The notes beneath the pieces are model-generated. The model was not told where the DNA came from. It made no database searches and worked only from the letters and a program-made list of their open reading frames with translations. The translations under genes and the position numbers were made by a program. A stretch of DNA of 64,000 nucleotides from the NCBI RefSeq assembly GCF_014652235.1, contig NZ_BMYK01000011.1, positions 23,473 through 87,472 of the forward strand, given 5' to 3'. Shown piece after piece: positions 35,843 through 50,840 of this stretch. Each line of letters starts with the position of its first letter. Position 1 is the stretch's first letter. This stretch comes from Pseudorhodoferax aquiterrae. Its GTDB lineage: Bacteria > Pseudomonadota > Gammaproteobacteria > Burkholderiales > Burkholderiaceae_C.

Positions 35843-35887
35843 CTCCGGTTCAGGGTCTGCTCCGCCGGGCGAGGCGGCGCCCCGCGC

Positions 35888-35893
35888 TACAAT
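35888..35893 (+). promoter_or_regulatory. candidate carA -10 element
   Basis: TACAAT preceded by GC-rich sequence without a good -35. It leaves a leader of about 120 bases before the carA start. Support is only the hexamer. Confidence 0.4.
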
Positions 35894-36020
35894 CGTGGGC
35901 TTTTTCGCAATCGCGTCGCCGGCCGCATCCACCGCCACATCCCCTTAAAGCAGCAGTCCAGGGAAGCACTCCAAGTGCTTGTCGAGGGCGCCGGGCGACC
36001 GTCACCATCCGGAGAACCCA

Positions 36021-40452
<4,432 letters not shown>

Positions 40453-40470
40453 CCGGGTGAGGGCCGGCCG

Positions 40471-41340
40471 ATGACGTCGCAACTGGTGGAGCTGGACCTG
40501 GCCGACTGGGCCGGGGCCCGCTCCAACGACGACTGGATCGCCGCGCTGGAGGCGGGCAAGGTGCTGTACTTCCCGCGTCTGCGCTTCGAGCTGCTGGCCG
40601 GCGAGGAGCGCCTGCTCGATCCTGCACTGCTGGCCGAAGGCTCGCGCAACATCAGCCTGGACGCCGCGGGCCGGCTCAAGGGTGCGGCCGGCGATGCCGC
40701 CACGCAGCAGGCGACGGCCGCCATGGTGGCGCGCTTTCGCAGCCAGGCCCGCCAGCTCGTGGACGGGCTGCTGCCGGCCTATGGCCCGACCTTGCGCATG
40801 GCGCCCACGAGCTTTCGGCCGGCCCAGGTCGAGACCCGCACGCAATCCTGGCGGGCCGACGACAAGCGCCTGCACGTCGATGCCTTTCCCTCGCGGCCCA
40901 ATTACGGCGAGCGCATCCTGCGCGTCTTCACCAACTTGAACCCGCGTGGCACGCCGCGGGTCTGGCGGGTGGGCGAGCCGTTCGAGGCCGTGGCCGCACG
41001 CTTTCTGCCGCGGCTCAAGCCCTATGTGCGCTGGCAGGCCAAGGCGCTGCGCGCGCTGCGCGTGACCAAATCGCTGCGCAGCGAGTACGACCACCTGATG
41101 CTGCAGCTGCACGACGCCATGAAGTCCGATCTCGACTACCAGCAGAACGCGCCGCAGCAGACCGTGCCGTTCCCGCCGGGCTCGGTATGGGTGTGCTTCT
41201 CCGACCAGACCTCGCACGCCGTGATGTCGGGCCAGTTCATGGCCGAGCAGACGCTGCACCTGCCGGTGGCGAGCCAATACAATCCCGCCGCAAGTCCGCT
41301 GGCGATTCTGAGCCGGTTGACCGGACGAACACTCGTCTGA
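40471..41340 (+). CDS. kdoO: Kdo 3-hydroxylase (KdoO-like Fe(II)/2-oxoglutarate dioxygenase)
   Basis: 289 residues, 18 bp after carB. The HxD metal pair is in [19 protein letters not shown] and the distal His in [12 protein letters not shown], followed by Gln/Arg-rich C-terminal sequence. The protein resembles the Burkholderia/Yersinia KdoO family, which hydroxylates Kdo of lipopolysaccharide at carbon 3 to give Ko. That would change the inner core of the lipid A made by the lpx genes ~6 kb upstream. Assignment rests on overall family memory and the metal motif. Confidence 0.82.
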   Translation: MTSQLVELDLADWAGARSNDDWIAALEAGKVLYFPRLRFELLAGEERLLDPALLAEGSRNISLDAAGRLKGAAGDAATQQATAAMVARFRSQARQLVDGLLPAYGPTLRMAPTSFRPAQVETRTQSWRADDKRLHVDAFPSRPNYGERILRVFTNLNPRGTPRVWRVGEPFEAVAARFLPRLKPYVRWQAKALRALRVTKSLRSEYDHLMLQLHDAMKSDLDYQQNAPQQTVPFPPGSVWVCFSDQTSHAVMSGQFMAEQTLHLPVASQYNPAASPLAILSRLTGRTLV

Positions 41341-41356
41341 TTCCCGCTCACCCCAC

Positions 41357-41391
41357 ACCGCCGAACGGCAACGCTCGGCGGTTTGTTTTTT
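41357..41391 (+). terminator. terminator/attenuator in the greA leader
   Basis: ACCGCCGA (41357-41364) and TCGGCGGT (41375-41382) form a perfect 8-bp stem followed by TTGTTTTTT. The T run directly abuts the greA ribosome site GGAG (41392-41395). It terminates carAB-kdoO or attenuates greA. Confidence 0.8.
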
Positions 41392-41404
41392 GGAGACCCG
41401 AACA

Positions 41405-41884
41405 ATGTCCTCAACCTTTCCCGTGACCAAGCGTGGTGCCGAAGCGCTCAAGAACGAGCTGCACCGCCTGAAGACCGTGGACCGCCCCTTCATCATCAAC
41501 GCGATCGCCGAGGCGCGCGCCCAGGGCGACCTGTCCGAGAACGCCGACTACGACGCCGCCAAGGACCGCCAGGGCTTCATCGAAGGCCGCATCCAGGAGA
41601 TCGAGGGCAAGCTGTCCGTCGCCCAGGTCATCGACCCGGCCGAGCTCAATGCCGGCGGCAAGGTGGTGTTCGGTGCCACCGTGGACCTCGAAGACGAAGA
41701 CAGCGGCCAGGCCGTGACCTACCAGATCGTCGGCGAGGACGAGGCCGACCTCAAGCTGGGCCGCATCAACATCTCCAGCCCCATCGCGCGCGCGCTGATC
41801 GGCAAGAGCGAGGGCGACAGCGCCGAAGTGCAGACGCCCGGCGGCATCAAGCACTACGAGATCGTCGGCGTCCGCTACATCTGA
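41405..41884 (+). CDS. greA: transcription elongation factor GreA
   Basis: 159 residues. The N-terminal coiled coil has [19 protein letters not shown] and the tip acidic residues [16 protein letters not shown], which reach the polymerase active site; the C-terminal FKBP-like domain has [16 protein letters not shown]. It rescues backtracked RNA polymerase. ATG 41405 has GGAG nine bases upstream. Confidence 0.98.
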   Translation: MSSTFPVTKRGAEALKNELHRLKTVDRPFIINAIAEARAQGDLSENADYDAAKDRQGFIEGRIQEIEGKLSVAQVIDPAELNAGGKVVFGATVDLEDEDSGQAVTYQIVGEDEADLKLGRINISSPIARALIGKSEGDSAEVQTPGGIKHYEIVGVRYI

Positions 41885-41896
41885 CGGCGCCGAGCG

Positions 41897-42325
41897 ATGC
41901 GTGCGCGCGTGCCGCTGCTGGCGGCGGCCCTGTGGTGGGGCAGCCTGACGGCGCTGTTCTGGACCGTGCCGCTGCTGTTCGTGCACCTGCCCAGCCCCGC
42001 GCTGGCCGGTGGCGCTGCGGCACGCCTGTTCAGCGCCCAGACCTGGGCCACGCTGGCCTGCTGCCTGCTGCTGCTGATGGCTTCGCGCCCACGCGATGCC
42101 GACCGCATGGCCCACTGGGCCCGGCCCGTGCTGCCCTGGGTGCTGGGCGGGCTGCTGCTGGCCCTGCTGGTCGAGTTCGCGGTCGCGCCACGCATCGTGG
42201 CGCGCGAGAATCTCAAGCTCTGGCACAACCTGGGCAGCGGCATGCTGCTGGTGCAATGGCTCTGTGCGAGCATCACGCTGTGGCAACTGGCGCGCCCTGC
42301 GCCCCCATCCCAACAAGGAGACTGA
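41897..42325 (+). CDS. DUF4149 membrane protein
   Basis: 142 residues with four hydrophobic helices (about 8-30, 48-63, 74-95, 115-133). The opening ALWWGSLTALFWTVPLLFVH and the later WHNLGSGMLLVQW fit the DUF4149 family of small integral membrane proteins often found near greA in betaproteobacteria. Function unknown. It starts 12 bp after greA. Confidence 0.8.
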   Translation: MRARVPLLAAALWWGSLTALFWTVPLLFVHLPSPALAGGAAARLFSAQTWATLACCLLLLMASRPRDADRMAHWARPVLPWVLGGLLLALLVEFAVAPRIVARENLKLWHNLGSGMLLVQWLCASITLWQLARPAPPSQQGD

Positions 42326-42327
42326 CC

Positions 42328-43455
42328 ATGCCCGGACTCTTGCCCGATGTCGACCCGGACGGCCTGCTGGAATTCTCGGTGGTCTACACCGACCGCGCGC
42401 TGAACCACATGTCCAAGCGCTTCACGGGCGTCATGCAGGACATCCTGTCCACGCTCAAGCAGGTCTACCACGCGCACACCGCCGTGCTGGTGCCCGGCAG
42501 CGGCACCTTCGGCATGGAGGCCGTGGCCCGCCAGTTCGCCAACCGCGAGAAGGTCCTGATCGTGCGCAACGGCTGGTTCAGCTACCGCTGGAGCCAGATC
42601 TTCGACGCGGGCGGCCTGGGTGGCGGCGCCGTGGTCTGCAAGGCGCGCCGCGTGGGCGAAGGCCCGCAGGCGCCCTGGCAACCGGCACCGGCCGAAGAGG
42701 TGGCGGCCACGATCCGTGCCGAGAAACCCAAGGTCGTCTTCGCGCCGCACGTGGAAACCGCCAGCGGCATCCTGCTGCCCGACGGTTACCTGCGCACCAT
42801 CGGCGCTGCCGCGCACGAGGTCGGCGCGCTGTTCGTGCTGGACTGCGTGGCGTCCGGCGCGATGTGGGTGGACATGCAGGCGACCGGCGTCGACGTGCTG
42901 ATCTCCGCGCCGCAAAAGGGCTGGAGCAGCTCGCCATGCTGCGCCATGGTGATGCTGAGCGCACGGGCGCGAGAAGCCATCGAGGCCACGACCAGCAGCA
43001 GCTTCTCCTGCGACCTCAAGAAGTGGATGCAGATCGCCGAGGGTTACGAGAAAGGCCAGCACGCCTACCACACGACCATGCCGACCGACGCGCTGGTGCG
43101 CCTGCGCGACGTGATGCTGGAGACGCGTGAGATCGGCTTCGACAAGGTGCGCACCGCGCAGATCGAACTCGGCAGCAAGGTGCGGGCGCTGCTGGAATCG
43201 CGCGGCCTGCCCAGCGTGGCGGCCGAAGGCTTCAAGGCGCCGGGCGTGGTGGTGAGCTACACGACCGACCCGGAAATCCAGAGCGGCAAGAAGTTCCTGG
43301 CCGCCGGCCTGCAGACCGCCTCCGGCGTGCCGCTGCAGTGCGACGAGGGCCCGGACTTCCGCACCTTCCGGATCGGCCTGTTCGGCCTGGAGAAGTGGCA
43401 GAACGTGGACCGCACCGTCGGCCACCTGGCGACGGCGCTGGACAAAGTTCTCTGA
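42328..43455 (+). CDS. class V PLP-dependent aminotransferase
   Basis: 375 residues of fold type I. The PLP lysine is in LISAPQKGWSSSP, and the Asp contacting the pyridine nitrogen is in FVLDCVASGAMWVD. VPGSGTFGMEAVARQ binds the cofactor phosphate. It resembles alanine-glyoxylate/serine-pyruvate aminotransferases; the exact substrates are not clear. It has the ribosome site AAGGAG and follows DUF4149 at 2 bp. Convergent with yhbY (stops adjacent). Confidence 0.9.
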   Translation: MPGLLPDVDPDGLLEFSVVYTDRALNHMSKRFTGVMQDILSTLKQVYHAHTAVLVPGSGTFGMEAVARQFANREKVLIVRNGWFSYRWSQIFDAGGLGGGAVVCKARRVGEGPQAPWQPAPAEEVAATIRAEKPKVVFAPHVETASGILLPDGYLRTIGAAAHEVGALFVLDCVASGAMWVDMQATGVDVLISAPQKGWSSSPCCAMVMLSARAREAIEATTSSSFSCDLKKWMQIAEGYEKGQHAYHTTMPTDALVRLRDVMLETREIGFDKVRTAQIELGSKVRALLESRGLPSVAAEGFKAPGVVVSYTTDPEIQSGKKFLAAGLQTASGVPLQCDEGPDFRTFRIGLFGLEKWQNVDRTVGHLATALDKVL

Positions 43456-43938
43456 TCAGGTCTGGCTGCGCTTCTTGACGCTGGTCGGCGGCTTGGGCTT
43501 GGCCCGCTTGACCTTGCCGCCGGCCGTCAGGCGCTGGTTGCCCAGCACGCGCAGGGTCTTGACCTCGGGCCGCTGCCCGCCGCGCTTGCTGAACTTGAGC
43601 ACCTTGACGTCGCGCGGGCCGGGCATGCGGTCCTCGTCCTCGGCACGCTCGCGCTCGACTTCGGGCTTGGGCCGCCAGAGCACCAGCAGCTTGCCGATGT
43701 GCTGGATCGGCGCGGCGTTGAGCTGGTCGGCCAGTTGCTGGTAGATGGCTTCGCGCCCGGCACGGTCGTCGGACAGCACGCGCACCTTGATCAGGCCGTG
43801 CGCGTTGAGCGCGAGATCGGTCTCGCGCACCACCGCGGGGGTCAGGCCGTCGCCGCCGACCATGACCACGGGGTCCAGATGGTGGGCCTCGGCGCGGTGG
43901 ACCTTGCGTTGCGCGGGGGTGAGTTGAATTTGGGGCAT
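43456..43938 (-). CDS. yhbY: YhbY/CRM-domain RNA-binding protein
   Basis: 160 residues. The CRM fold covers about 1-95 ([20 protein letters not shown], then [11 protein letters not shown] with the GxxG-like loop, [15 protein letters not shown]). A ~60-residue Lys/Arg-rich tail extends beyond the ~97 residues of E. coli YhbY. YhbY associates with pre-50S ribosomes. It is divergent from rlmE with 20 bp between start codons, an arrangement conserved in proteobacteria. Confidence 0.93.
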   Translation of the reverse strand: MPQIQLTPAQRKVHRAEAHHLDPVVMVGGDGLTPAVVRETDLALNAHGLIKVRVLSDDRAGREAIYQQLADQLNAAPIQHIGKLLVLWRPKPEVERERAEDEDRMPGPRDVKVLKFSKRGGQRPEVKTLRVLGNQRLTAGGKVKRAKPKPPTSVKKRSQT

Positions 43939-43958
43939 CCCCGTATTATCCCGGTTGC

Positions 43959-44630
43959 ATGAAAGTCAAGACCAAATCGAAAAAGGTCAACAAGGCGTGG
44001 TTGAACGACCATGTCAACGATCCTTACGTCAAGCTCGCCGGCAAGGAGGGCTACCGCGCCCGCGCGGCCTACAAGCTCAAGGAGATCGACGAAAGCCTCA
44101 AGCTGCTGCAGCCCGGCCACCTGGTGGTGGACCTGGGCTCCACGCCCGGGGCCTGGAGCCAGTACGTGCGGCGGCGCCTGTCGCCCCAGGGCGCGGCCGT
44201 GGGTGAGCTCAACGGCGCCATCATCGCGCTGGACATCCTGCCCATGGAGCCCATCGAGGGCGTGCAGTTCCTGCAGGGCGATTTCCGCGAGGCCGAGGTG
44301 CTGGAGCAGCTGCAGGCCGCGATGGGCGGGCGCAAGGCCGACGCCGTGGTGTCCGACATGGCGCCCAACCTGTCGGGCATCGAGTCGGCCGACGCCGCCC
44401 GCATCGCCCATCTGGTCGAACTGGCGGTGGATTTCGCCAAAAGCCATCTCAAGCCCGAGGGCGCGCTGGTCACCAAGGTGTTCCACGGCAGCGGCTACGA
44501 CCAACTGGTCAAGTTGTTCAAGAGCGAGTTCCGGGTCGTCAAGGCGCTCAAGCCCAAGGCCTCGCGCGACAAGTCGTCCGAGACCTTCCTGGTCGGCATC
44601 GGGCTCAAGGCGGTTTCTGCGGCCCAATAG
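43959..44630 (+). CDS. rlmE: 23S rRNA 2'-O-ribose U2552 methyltransferase
   Basis: 223 residues. SAM motif [28 protein letters not shown], catalytic region [14 protein letters not shown] and [14 protein letters not shown], consistent with the K-D-K-E tetrad. The Lys-rich N-terminus binds RNA. It methylates U2552 in the A-loop of the 50S subunit and is next to ftsH as in E. coli. Confidence 0.97.
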   Translation: MKVKTKSKKVNKAWLNDHVNDPYVKLAGKEGYRARAAYKLKEIDESLKLLQPGHLVVDLGSTPGAWSQYVRRRLSPQGAAVGELNGAIIALDILPMEPIEGVQFLQGDFREAEVLEQLQAAMGGRKADAVVSDMAPNLSGIESADAARIAHLVELAVDFAKSHLKPEGALVTKVFHGSGYDQLVKLFKSEFRVVKALKPKASRDKSSETFLVGIGLKAVSAAQ

Positions 44631-44659
44631 GCCGCCTAAATCCTTGCGATAGCCATGGC

Positions 44660-44684
44660 TGACACGGGTTAACCACCCGTGTCA
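44660..44684. promoter_or_regulatory. 25-bp inverted repeat upstream of ftsH
   Basis: TGACACGGG (44660-44668) and CCCGTGTCA (44676-44684) are perfect complements around TTAACCA. A TAAAAT -10-like hexamer lies at 44700-44705, so the repeat covers the expected -35. No T run follows. It may be an operator, or a weak rlmE terminator. Confidence 0.5.
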
Positions 44685-44762
44685 AGAACTTGAAACGCCT
44701 AAAATGGTTCGCACGTACGCCCCAACGCCGTTGCATGTCGTACGGCTTACCGGAGTCCCCGC

Positions 44763-46682
<1,920 letters not shown>

Positions 46683-46704
46683 TGCGCTCGGTCTGAACCA
46701 CAAT

Positions 46705-46733
46705 ACGGGGCCCTCGCGGCCCCGTTTGTTTTT
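46705..46733 (+). terminator. Rho-independent terminator of ftsH
   Basis: ACGGGGCC (46705-46712) pairs with GGCCCCGT (46718-46724), followed by TTTGTTTTT. It lies 22 bp after the ftsH stop and ends 12 bp before folP. Confidence 0.88.
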
Positions 46734-46744
46734 CCGCTCGCTCC

Positions 46745-47644
46745 ATGTTCTGGCAGACCTCCCGCCACCTGATCGATCTGCGCCAGCCCCGCGTCATGGG
46801 CATCGTGAACCTGACGCCCGATTCCTTCTCCGATGGCGGCCACCATGCCGGGCCGGGCGCGGCCTTGCGGCATTGCGAGCAGCTGCTGGCCGAGGGTGCC
46901 GGCATCCTCGACCTGGGCGCGGAGTCCTCGCGCCCCGGCGCGGCCGTGCTGCCGGCCGACGAAGAGCTGGCACGCCTGCTGCCGGTGCTGCGCGATGCCG
47001 TGCGGCTGGGCGTGCCCGTCTCCGTCGACACCTACAAGCCGCGCGTGATGCAGGCCGCCCTGGACCTGGGCGCCGATATCGTCAACGACATCTGGGCGCT
47101 GCGCTGGCACGACGCGGCTGCCGGCGAAGCGCCGGCCGCGGCTCAGGCCGTGGTGGCGGCCCATCCGAACTGCGGCGTATGCCTCATGCACATGCATGGC
47201 GAGCCCGCCACCATGCAGCGTCAGCCCATGGACGGCGATGCGCCGGCCCAGGTGCGCAGTTTCCTCGCCGAGGCCACGCTGCAACTGCGCGCGCGCGGCG
47301 TGGCGGCCGAGCGCATCGTGCTCGACCCTGGTGTGGGCTTCGGCAAGACCGTGGCGCAGAACTTCGCGCTGCTGGCGCACCAGGCCGATCTGCTGGCCTT
47401 GGGCCATGCGCTGCTGGTGGGCTGGTCGCGCAAGTCCTCGCTGGCCGCAGTGGCCGGTGGCGCCGACCGCCCGGCCAGCGAACGCCTGGTGCCCAGCGTC
47501 GCGGCGGCCGTGCTGGCGGTCGAGCGCGGTGCGCGCATCGTGCGCGTGCACGACGTGCGCGACACTGTGGCGGCCTTGCGGGTATGGCGCGCCGCCACGC
47601 CCCCCACTTTCGACGACACACCACAAGAAGGAAACACTCCATGA
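46745..47644 (+). CDS. folP: dihydropteroate synthase
   Basis: 299 residues of the TIM-barrel family. [45 protein letters not shown] and [14 protein letters not shown] are diagnostic. It joins pterin diphosphate with para-aminobenzoate; sulfonamides act on it. Its stop overlaps the glmM start (ATGA), a pairing conserved from E. coli. Confidence 0.98.
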   Translation: MFWQTSRHLIDLRQPRVMGIVNLTPDSFSDGGHHAGPGAALRHCEQLLAEGAGILDLGAESSRPGAAVLPADEELARLLPVLRDAVRLGVPVSVDTYKPRVMQAALDLGADIVNDIWALRWHDAAAGEAPAAAQAVVAAHPNCGVCLMHMHGEPATMQRQPMDGDAPAQVRSFLAEATLQLRARGVAAERIVLDPGVGFGKTVAQNFALLAHQADLLALGHALLVGWSRKSSLAAVAGGADRPASERLVPSVAAAVLAVERGARIVRVHDVRDTVAALRVWRAATPPTFDDTPQEGNTP

Positions 47645-48996
47645 CCCGTCGCTATTTCGGCACCGATGGCATCCGCGGCACCGTGGGCCAGGCCCCGATC
47701 ACACCCGACTTCGTGCTGCGCCTGGCCCATGCCGTGGGCCGCGTGCTGCGCAAGACCGAGGCCCGGCCGACGGTGCTGATCGGCAAGGACACGCGCATCT
47801 CGGGCTACATGCTGGAAAGCGCACTGGAATCGGGCTTCAACTCCGCCGGTGTCGACGTGGTGCTGTTGGGCCCGCTGCCCACGCCCGGCGTGGCCTACCT
47901 CACGCGTGCCCAGCGCGCGAGCCTGGGCGTGGTCATCAGCGCCAGCCACAATCCCTTCGCCGACAACGGCATCAAGTTCTTCAGCGCCCAGGGCACCAAG
48001 CTGCCCGACGACTGGGAGATCGCGGTCGAGGCCGCCCTCGAGCTGCCGCCGCAGTGGGTGGATTCCGCCAGCCTGGGCAAGACCACGCGGCTCGAAGACG
48101 CGGCCGGCCGCTACATCGAGTTCTGCAAGAGCACCTTCCCGAGCGCGCTCACGCTCAAGGGCTTGCGCATCGTGGTCGACGGTGCCAACGGCGCGGCCTA
48201 CCAGATCGCGCCCATGGTGTTCCATGAGCTCGGCGCGGAAGTCGTCCGCATCGGCTGCACGCCCGACGGCCTCAACATCAACGAGAAGGTTGGCGCCACC
48301 CATCCCGAGGCCATGGTCGAGGCCGTGCGCGCGCACCGGGCCGATTTCGGCGTGGCGCTGGATGGCGACGCCGACCGCCTGCAGATGGTCGACCGCGACG
48401 GCCGCATGTTCAACGGCGACGAGCTGCTCTACATCATGGTCAACGAGCGCCTGTCGCGTGGCGGTGCGCAGCGCAGCAAGCGCGCCGGCGAGGCCGTCGA
48501 GGGTGTGGTCGGCACCTTGATGACCAACAAGGCCGTCGAGGTCGCGCTGCGCGCCAAGGGCGTCGAGCTGGTGCGCGCCAAGGTCGGCGACCGCTACGTG
48601 CTCGAGGAGCTCGACAAGCGCGGCTGGGTGCTGGGCGGCGAGGGCTCCGGCCACCTGCTGGCACTGGACAAGCACACCACGGGCGACGGCCTCATCAGCG
48701 CGCTGCAGGTGCTGCAGATCTGCGTGCGCAACGGCCAGAGTCTGGCCCAGGCACTGGGCGAACTAACGCTGTTCCCGCAGTCCATGGTCAACGTGCGGCT
48801 GGCCGTGGGCCAGGACTGGAAATCGAACCAGGCCATGGCCCAGGCCCAGGCCGAGGTCGAGCGCGAGCTGGGCGACGACGGCCGCGTGCTGATCCGCGCC
48901 AGCGGCACCGAGCCTGTGCTGCGCGTGATGGTCGAGGCGCGCGACGCGGCCCAGGCCCGCCGCTGCGCCGAGCGCATCGCCGCCACGCTGCGCTGA
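47641..48996 (+). CDS. glmM: phosphoglucosamine mutase
   Basis: 451 residues. [11 protein letters not shown] at the N-terminus, phosphoserine loop [13 protein letters not shown], metal loop DGDADRLQM, and sugar-binding GEGSGHLL are all present. It makes glucosamine 1-phosphate for UDP-GlcNAc, feeding peptidoglycan and lipid A. In many Burkholderiales glmM precedes the pst phosphate-uptake operon; here an ornithine-lipid gene follows. Confidence 0.98.
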   Translation: MTRRYFGTDGIRGTVGQAPITPDFVLRLAHAVGRVLRKTEARPTVLIGKDTRISGYMLESALESGFNSAGVDVVLLGPLPTPGVAYLTRAQRASLGVVISASHNPFADNGIKFFSAQGTKLPDDWEIAVEAALELPPQWVDSASLGKTTRLEDAAGRYIEFCKSTFPSALTLKGLRIVVDGANGAAYQIAPMVFHELGAEVVRIGCTPDGLNINEKVGATHPEAMVEAVRAHRADFGVALDGDADRLQMVDRDGRMFNGDELLYIMVNERLSRGGAQRSKRAGEAVEGVVGTLMTNKAVEVALRAKGVELVRAKVGDRYVLEELDKRGWVLGGEGSGHLLALDKHTTGDGLISALQVLQICVRNGQSLAQALGELTLFPQSMVNVRLAVGQDWKSNQAMAQAQAEVERELGDDGRVLIRASGTEPVLRVMVEARDAAQARRCAERIAATLR

Positions 48997-49036
48997 GCGT
49001 CACGAAGCTGCCATCGGCGCGACATGCGCCGGTCAC
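48997..49036 (+). promoter_or_regulatory. tandem PhoB-box-like heptamers upstream of olsB
   Basis: Four heptamers separated by 4 bases, an 11-bp period: GCGTCAC (48997-49003), CTGCCAT (49008-49014), GCGACAT (49019-49025), CGGTCAC (49030-49036). They match the PhoB repeat CTGTCAT at 4, 6, 4 and 5 of 7 positions. The array ends 65 bp before the olsB start, a fitting position for an activator. Confidence 0.6.
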
Positions 49037-49101
49037 GGCGGCTTCGCACACTGGCTCCCGTGCGCTCCCCGGTGGGGCGCCCATGTCGCAGGAGCCAGAC
49101 C

Positions 49102-49905
49102 ATGAGAGAGTTGCCGTCCCCGGCCTACCCGCTGTCGCTGGGGCCGCGTCCTGCGCCGCCGGCATCGTCCGTGGCCGGTGGCCTGCTGGTGCGCTGGGCG
49201 CAACACCAGGACGAGGTGCGTGCCGCCCAGCGCCTGCGCTACACCGTGTTCGCGGGCGAAATGGGTGCGCGCCTGGCCACGCCGCTGGCCGGCCACGACA
49301 TCGACCTGTTCGACGATTATTGCGAGCACCTGCTGGTGGCCGATGCCGCCAGCGGCGAGGTCGTCGGCACCTACCGCGTGCTCACGCCCGTGCAGGCGCG
49401 CCGCATCGGCAGCTTCTACGCCGACACCGAGTTCGACCTGACGCGGCTGCGCCAGCTGCGCCCACGCATGATGGAACTGGGCCGCAGCTGCGTGCACCCG
49501 GGCCACCGCCAGGGCGGGGTGATCATGAGCCTGTGGTCGGCGCTGACCGGCTTCATGCAGCGCAACGGTCTGGACCTTGTGATCGGCAGCGCCAGCGTGC
49601 CGCTGCGCCAGCAGGGCGTGTTCAATCCGGCCGTGGCCGCCAGCCTGTGGCGCCGCTTGCGGATCGACCACCTCGCCCCCATCACCGAGCATGTGCTGCC
49701 GCGCCTGCCTCTGCCGGTGGAGCGGCTGGACGACAGCCTGCAGGTCGAGGCACCGCCTCTGGTCAAGGGCTATCTGCGCCTGGGCGCCAAGCTGCTCGGC
49801 CCGCCGGCCTGGGACCCGGACTTCAACACCGCCGACCTGCCGCTGCTGATGCGCTTGCAGGACATGCCGGCGCGCTACAGCCGCCATTTCGGCGGGAGCC
49901 GTTGA
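49102..49905 (+). CDS. olsB: OlsB-like L-ornithine N-alpha-acyltransferase (GNAT fold)
   Basis: 267 residues of the hemolysin/OlsB GNAT-like family: VRAAQRLRYTVFAGEMGA, FDDYCEHLLV, GTYRVLTP, ELGRSCVHPGHRQGGVIMSLW and VIGSASVPL. OlsB transfers a 3-hydroxyacyl chain from ACP to ornithine, the first step of phosphorus-free ornithine lipids. No OlsA (second acyltransferase) gene is in the window. ATG 49102 has GCAGGAG upstream. The stop overlaps plcP (TGATG). Tandem PhoB-box-like repeats precede it. Confidence 0.82.
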   Translation: MRELPSPAYPLSLGPRPAPPASSVAGGLLVRWAQHQDEVRAAQRLRYTVFAGEMGARLATPLAGHDIDLFDDYCEHLLVADAASGEVVGTYRVLTPVQARRIGSFYADTEFDLTRLRQLRPRMMELGRSCVHPGHRQGGVIMSLWSALTGFMQRNGLDLVIGSASVPLRQQGVFNPAVAASLWRRLRIDHLAPITEHVLPRLPLPVERLDDSLQVEAPPLVKGYLRLGAKLLGPPAWDPDFNTADLPLLMRLQDMPARYSRHFGGSR

Positions 49906-50777
49906 TGCGCGCGGCCTTCGACGCCGCGGGCTTGTGGCAAGGCACGCCGGATGCTGTGGAGCCCTCCGTCCCCCTGGACGCCGAGGACAGCGGCCCACCG
50001 CGCTTCCGCGCCGTCTTCATCTCCGACCTGCACCTGGGCACGCCCGGCTGCCAGGCCGGGCCGCTGCTCGAATTCCTCAAGGCCCACCCGAGCCAGCTCC
50101 TGTACCTGGTCGGCGACATCGTCGACGGCTGGCAGCTGCGCCGGCGCTGGTTCTGGCCGCAGGCCCACAACGACGTGGTGCAAAAGCTGCTGCGCCGCGC
50201 GCGCAAGGGCTGCAAGGTGGTGTTCGTGCCCGGCAACCACGATGAATTCGCGCGCGGCTTCGCCGGCCACCATTTCGGCGGCATCGAGGTGCGCGAGGAG
50301 GCCGTGCACACCACGGCCGACGGCCGGCGCCTGTGGGTCGTGCACGGCGACCACTTCGACGCCGTGATCCAGTGCGCCAAATGGCTGGCCTACCTGGGCG
50401 ACAACGCCTACGAGCTCACGCTGCGGCTGAACCGCCACCTCAACAGCCTGCGCGCGCGCATGGGGCTGCCGTACTGGTCGTTGTCGGCCTACCTCAAGCA
50501 CAAGGTCAAGAAAGCCCTCAACTACGTCACGGCCTTCGAGCAGGCCGTGGCCGCCGAGGCGCGCAAGCGCGGCTACCAGGGCGTGGTCTGCGGCCACATC
50601 CACCGCGCCGAGATGCGCGAGATCGACGGCACGCTGTACTGCAACGACGGCGACTGGGTCGAGAGCCTGAGCGCGCTCGTGGAACACCACGATGGCCGGC
50701 TCGAGCTCGTGCAGTGGCATGGCGCCCACCAGCACCCGGTGCGGACCCCGGCCGCGGCGCAGTCGGCCCCGGTCTGA
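49905..50777 (+). CDS. PlcP-like metallophosphoesterase (often named UDP-diacylglucosamine diphosphatase)
   Basis: 290 residues of the calcineurin-like fold with the five metal motifs: FISDLHLG, LVGDIVDGW, VPGNHDEFARG, VVHGDHFDA and CGHIHRAEM. E. coli LpxH is ~240 residues with GNRDF and a GDLFE-type second motif; this protein instead shows RRRWFWPQAHNDVVQKLLRR and GDWVESLSALVEHHDGR, as in Sinorhizobium PlcP, which releases diacylglycerol from phospholipids during phosphate starvation. Coupling to olsB supports that role. A lipid A role cannot be excluded, and no other LpxH candidate is in the window. Confidence 0.8.
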   Translation: MRAAFDAAGLWQGTPDAVEPSVPLDAEDSGPPRFRAVFISDLHLGTPGCQAGPLLEFLKAHPSQLLYLVGDIVDGWQLRRRWFWPQAHNDVVQKLLRRARKGCKVVFVPGNHDEFARGFAGHHFGGIEVREEAVHTTADGRRLWVVHGDHFDAVIQCAKWLAYLGDNAYELTLRLNRHLNSLRARMGLPYWSLSAYLKHKVKKALNYVTAFEQAVAAEARKRGYQGVVCGHIHRAEMREIDGTLYCNDGDWVESLSALVEHHDGRLELVQWHGAHQHPVRTPAAAQSAPV

Positions 50778-50840
50778 CATCGGCTTCGGCGAAAATACCG
50801 GCCCCGTCCCGTTGCGGCATGGCCGCTTTTCCCGTCCGTT

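Noticed and set aside
44689-44727. Sigma-32-like promoter (CTTGAA and CCCCAACG) before ftsH
   Set aside because: The spacing is 25 bases, well above the 13-15 of heat-shock promoters.
48997-49036. CRISPR-like or simple tandem repeat
   Set aside because: The 11-bp periodic heptamers are degenerate and confined to ~40 bp; a transcription factor array explains them better.
49905-50777. Naming the phosphoesterase lpxH
   Set aside because: Length, GNHDE motif and coupling to olsB do not fit LpxH, though the function is not excluded.
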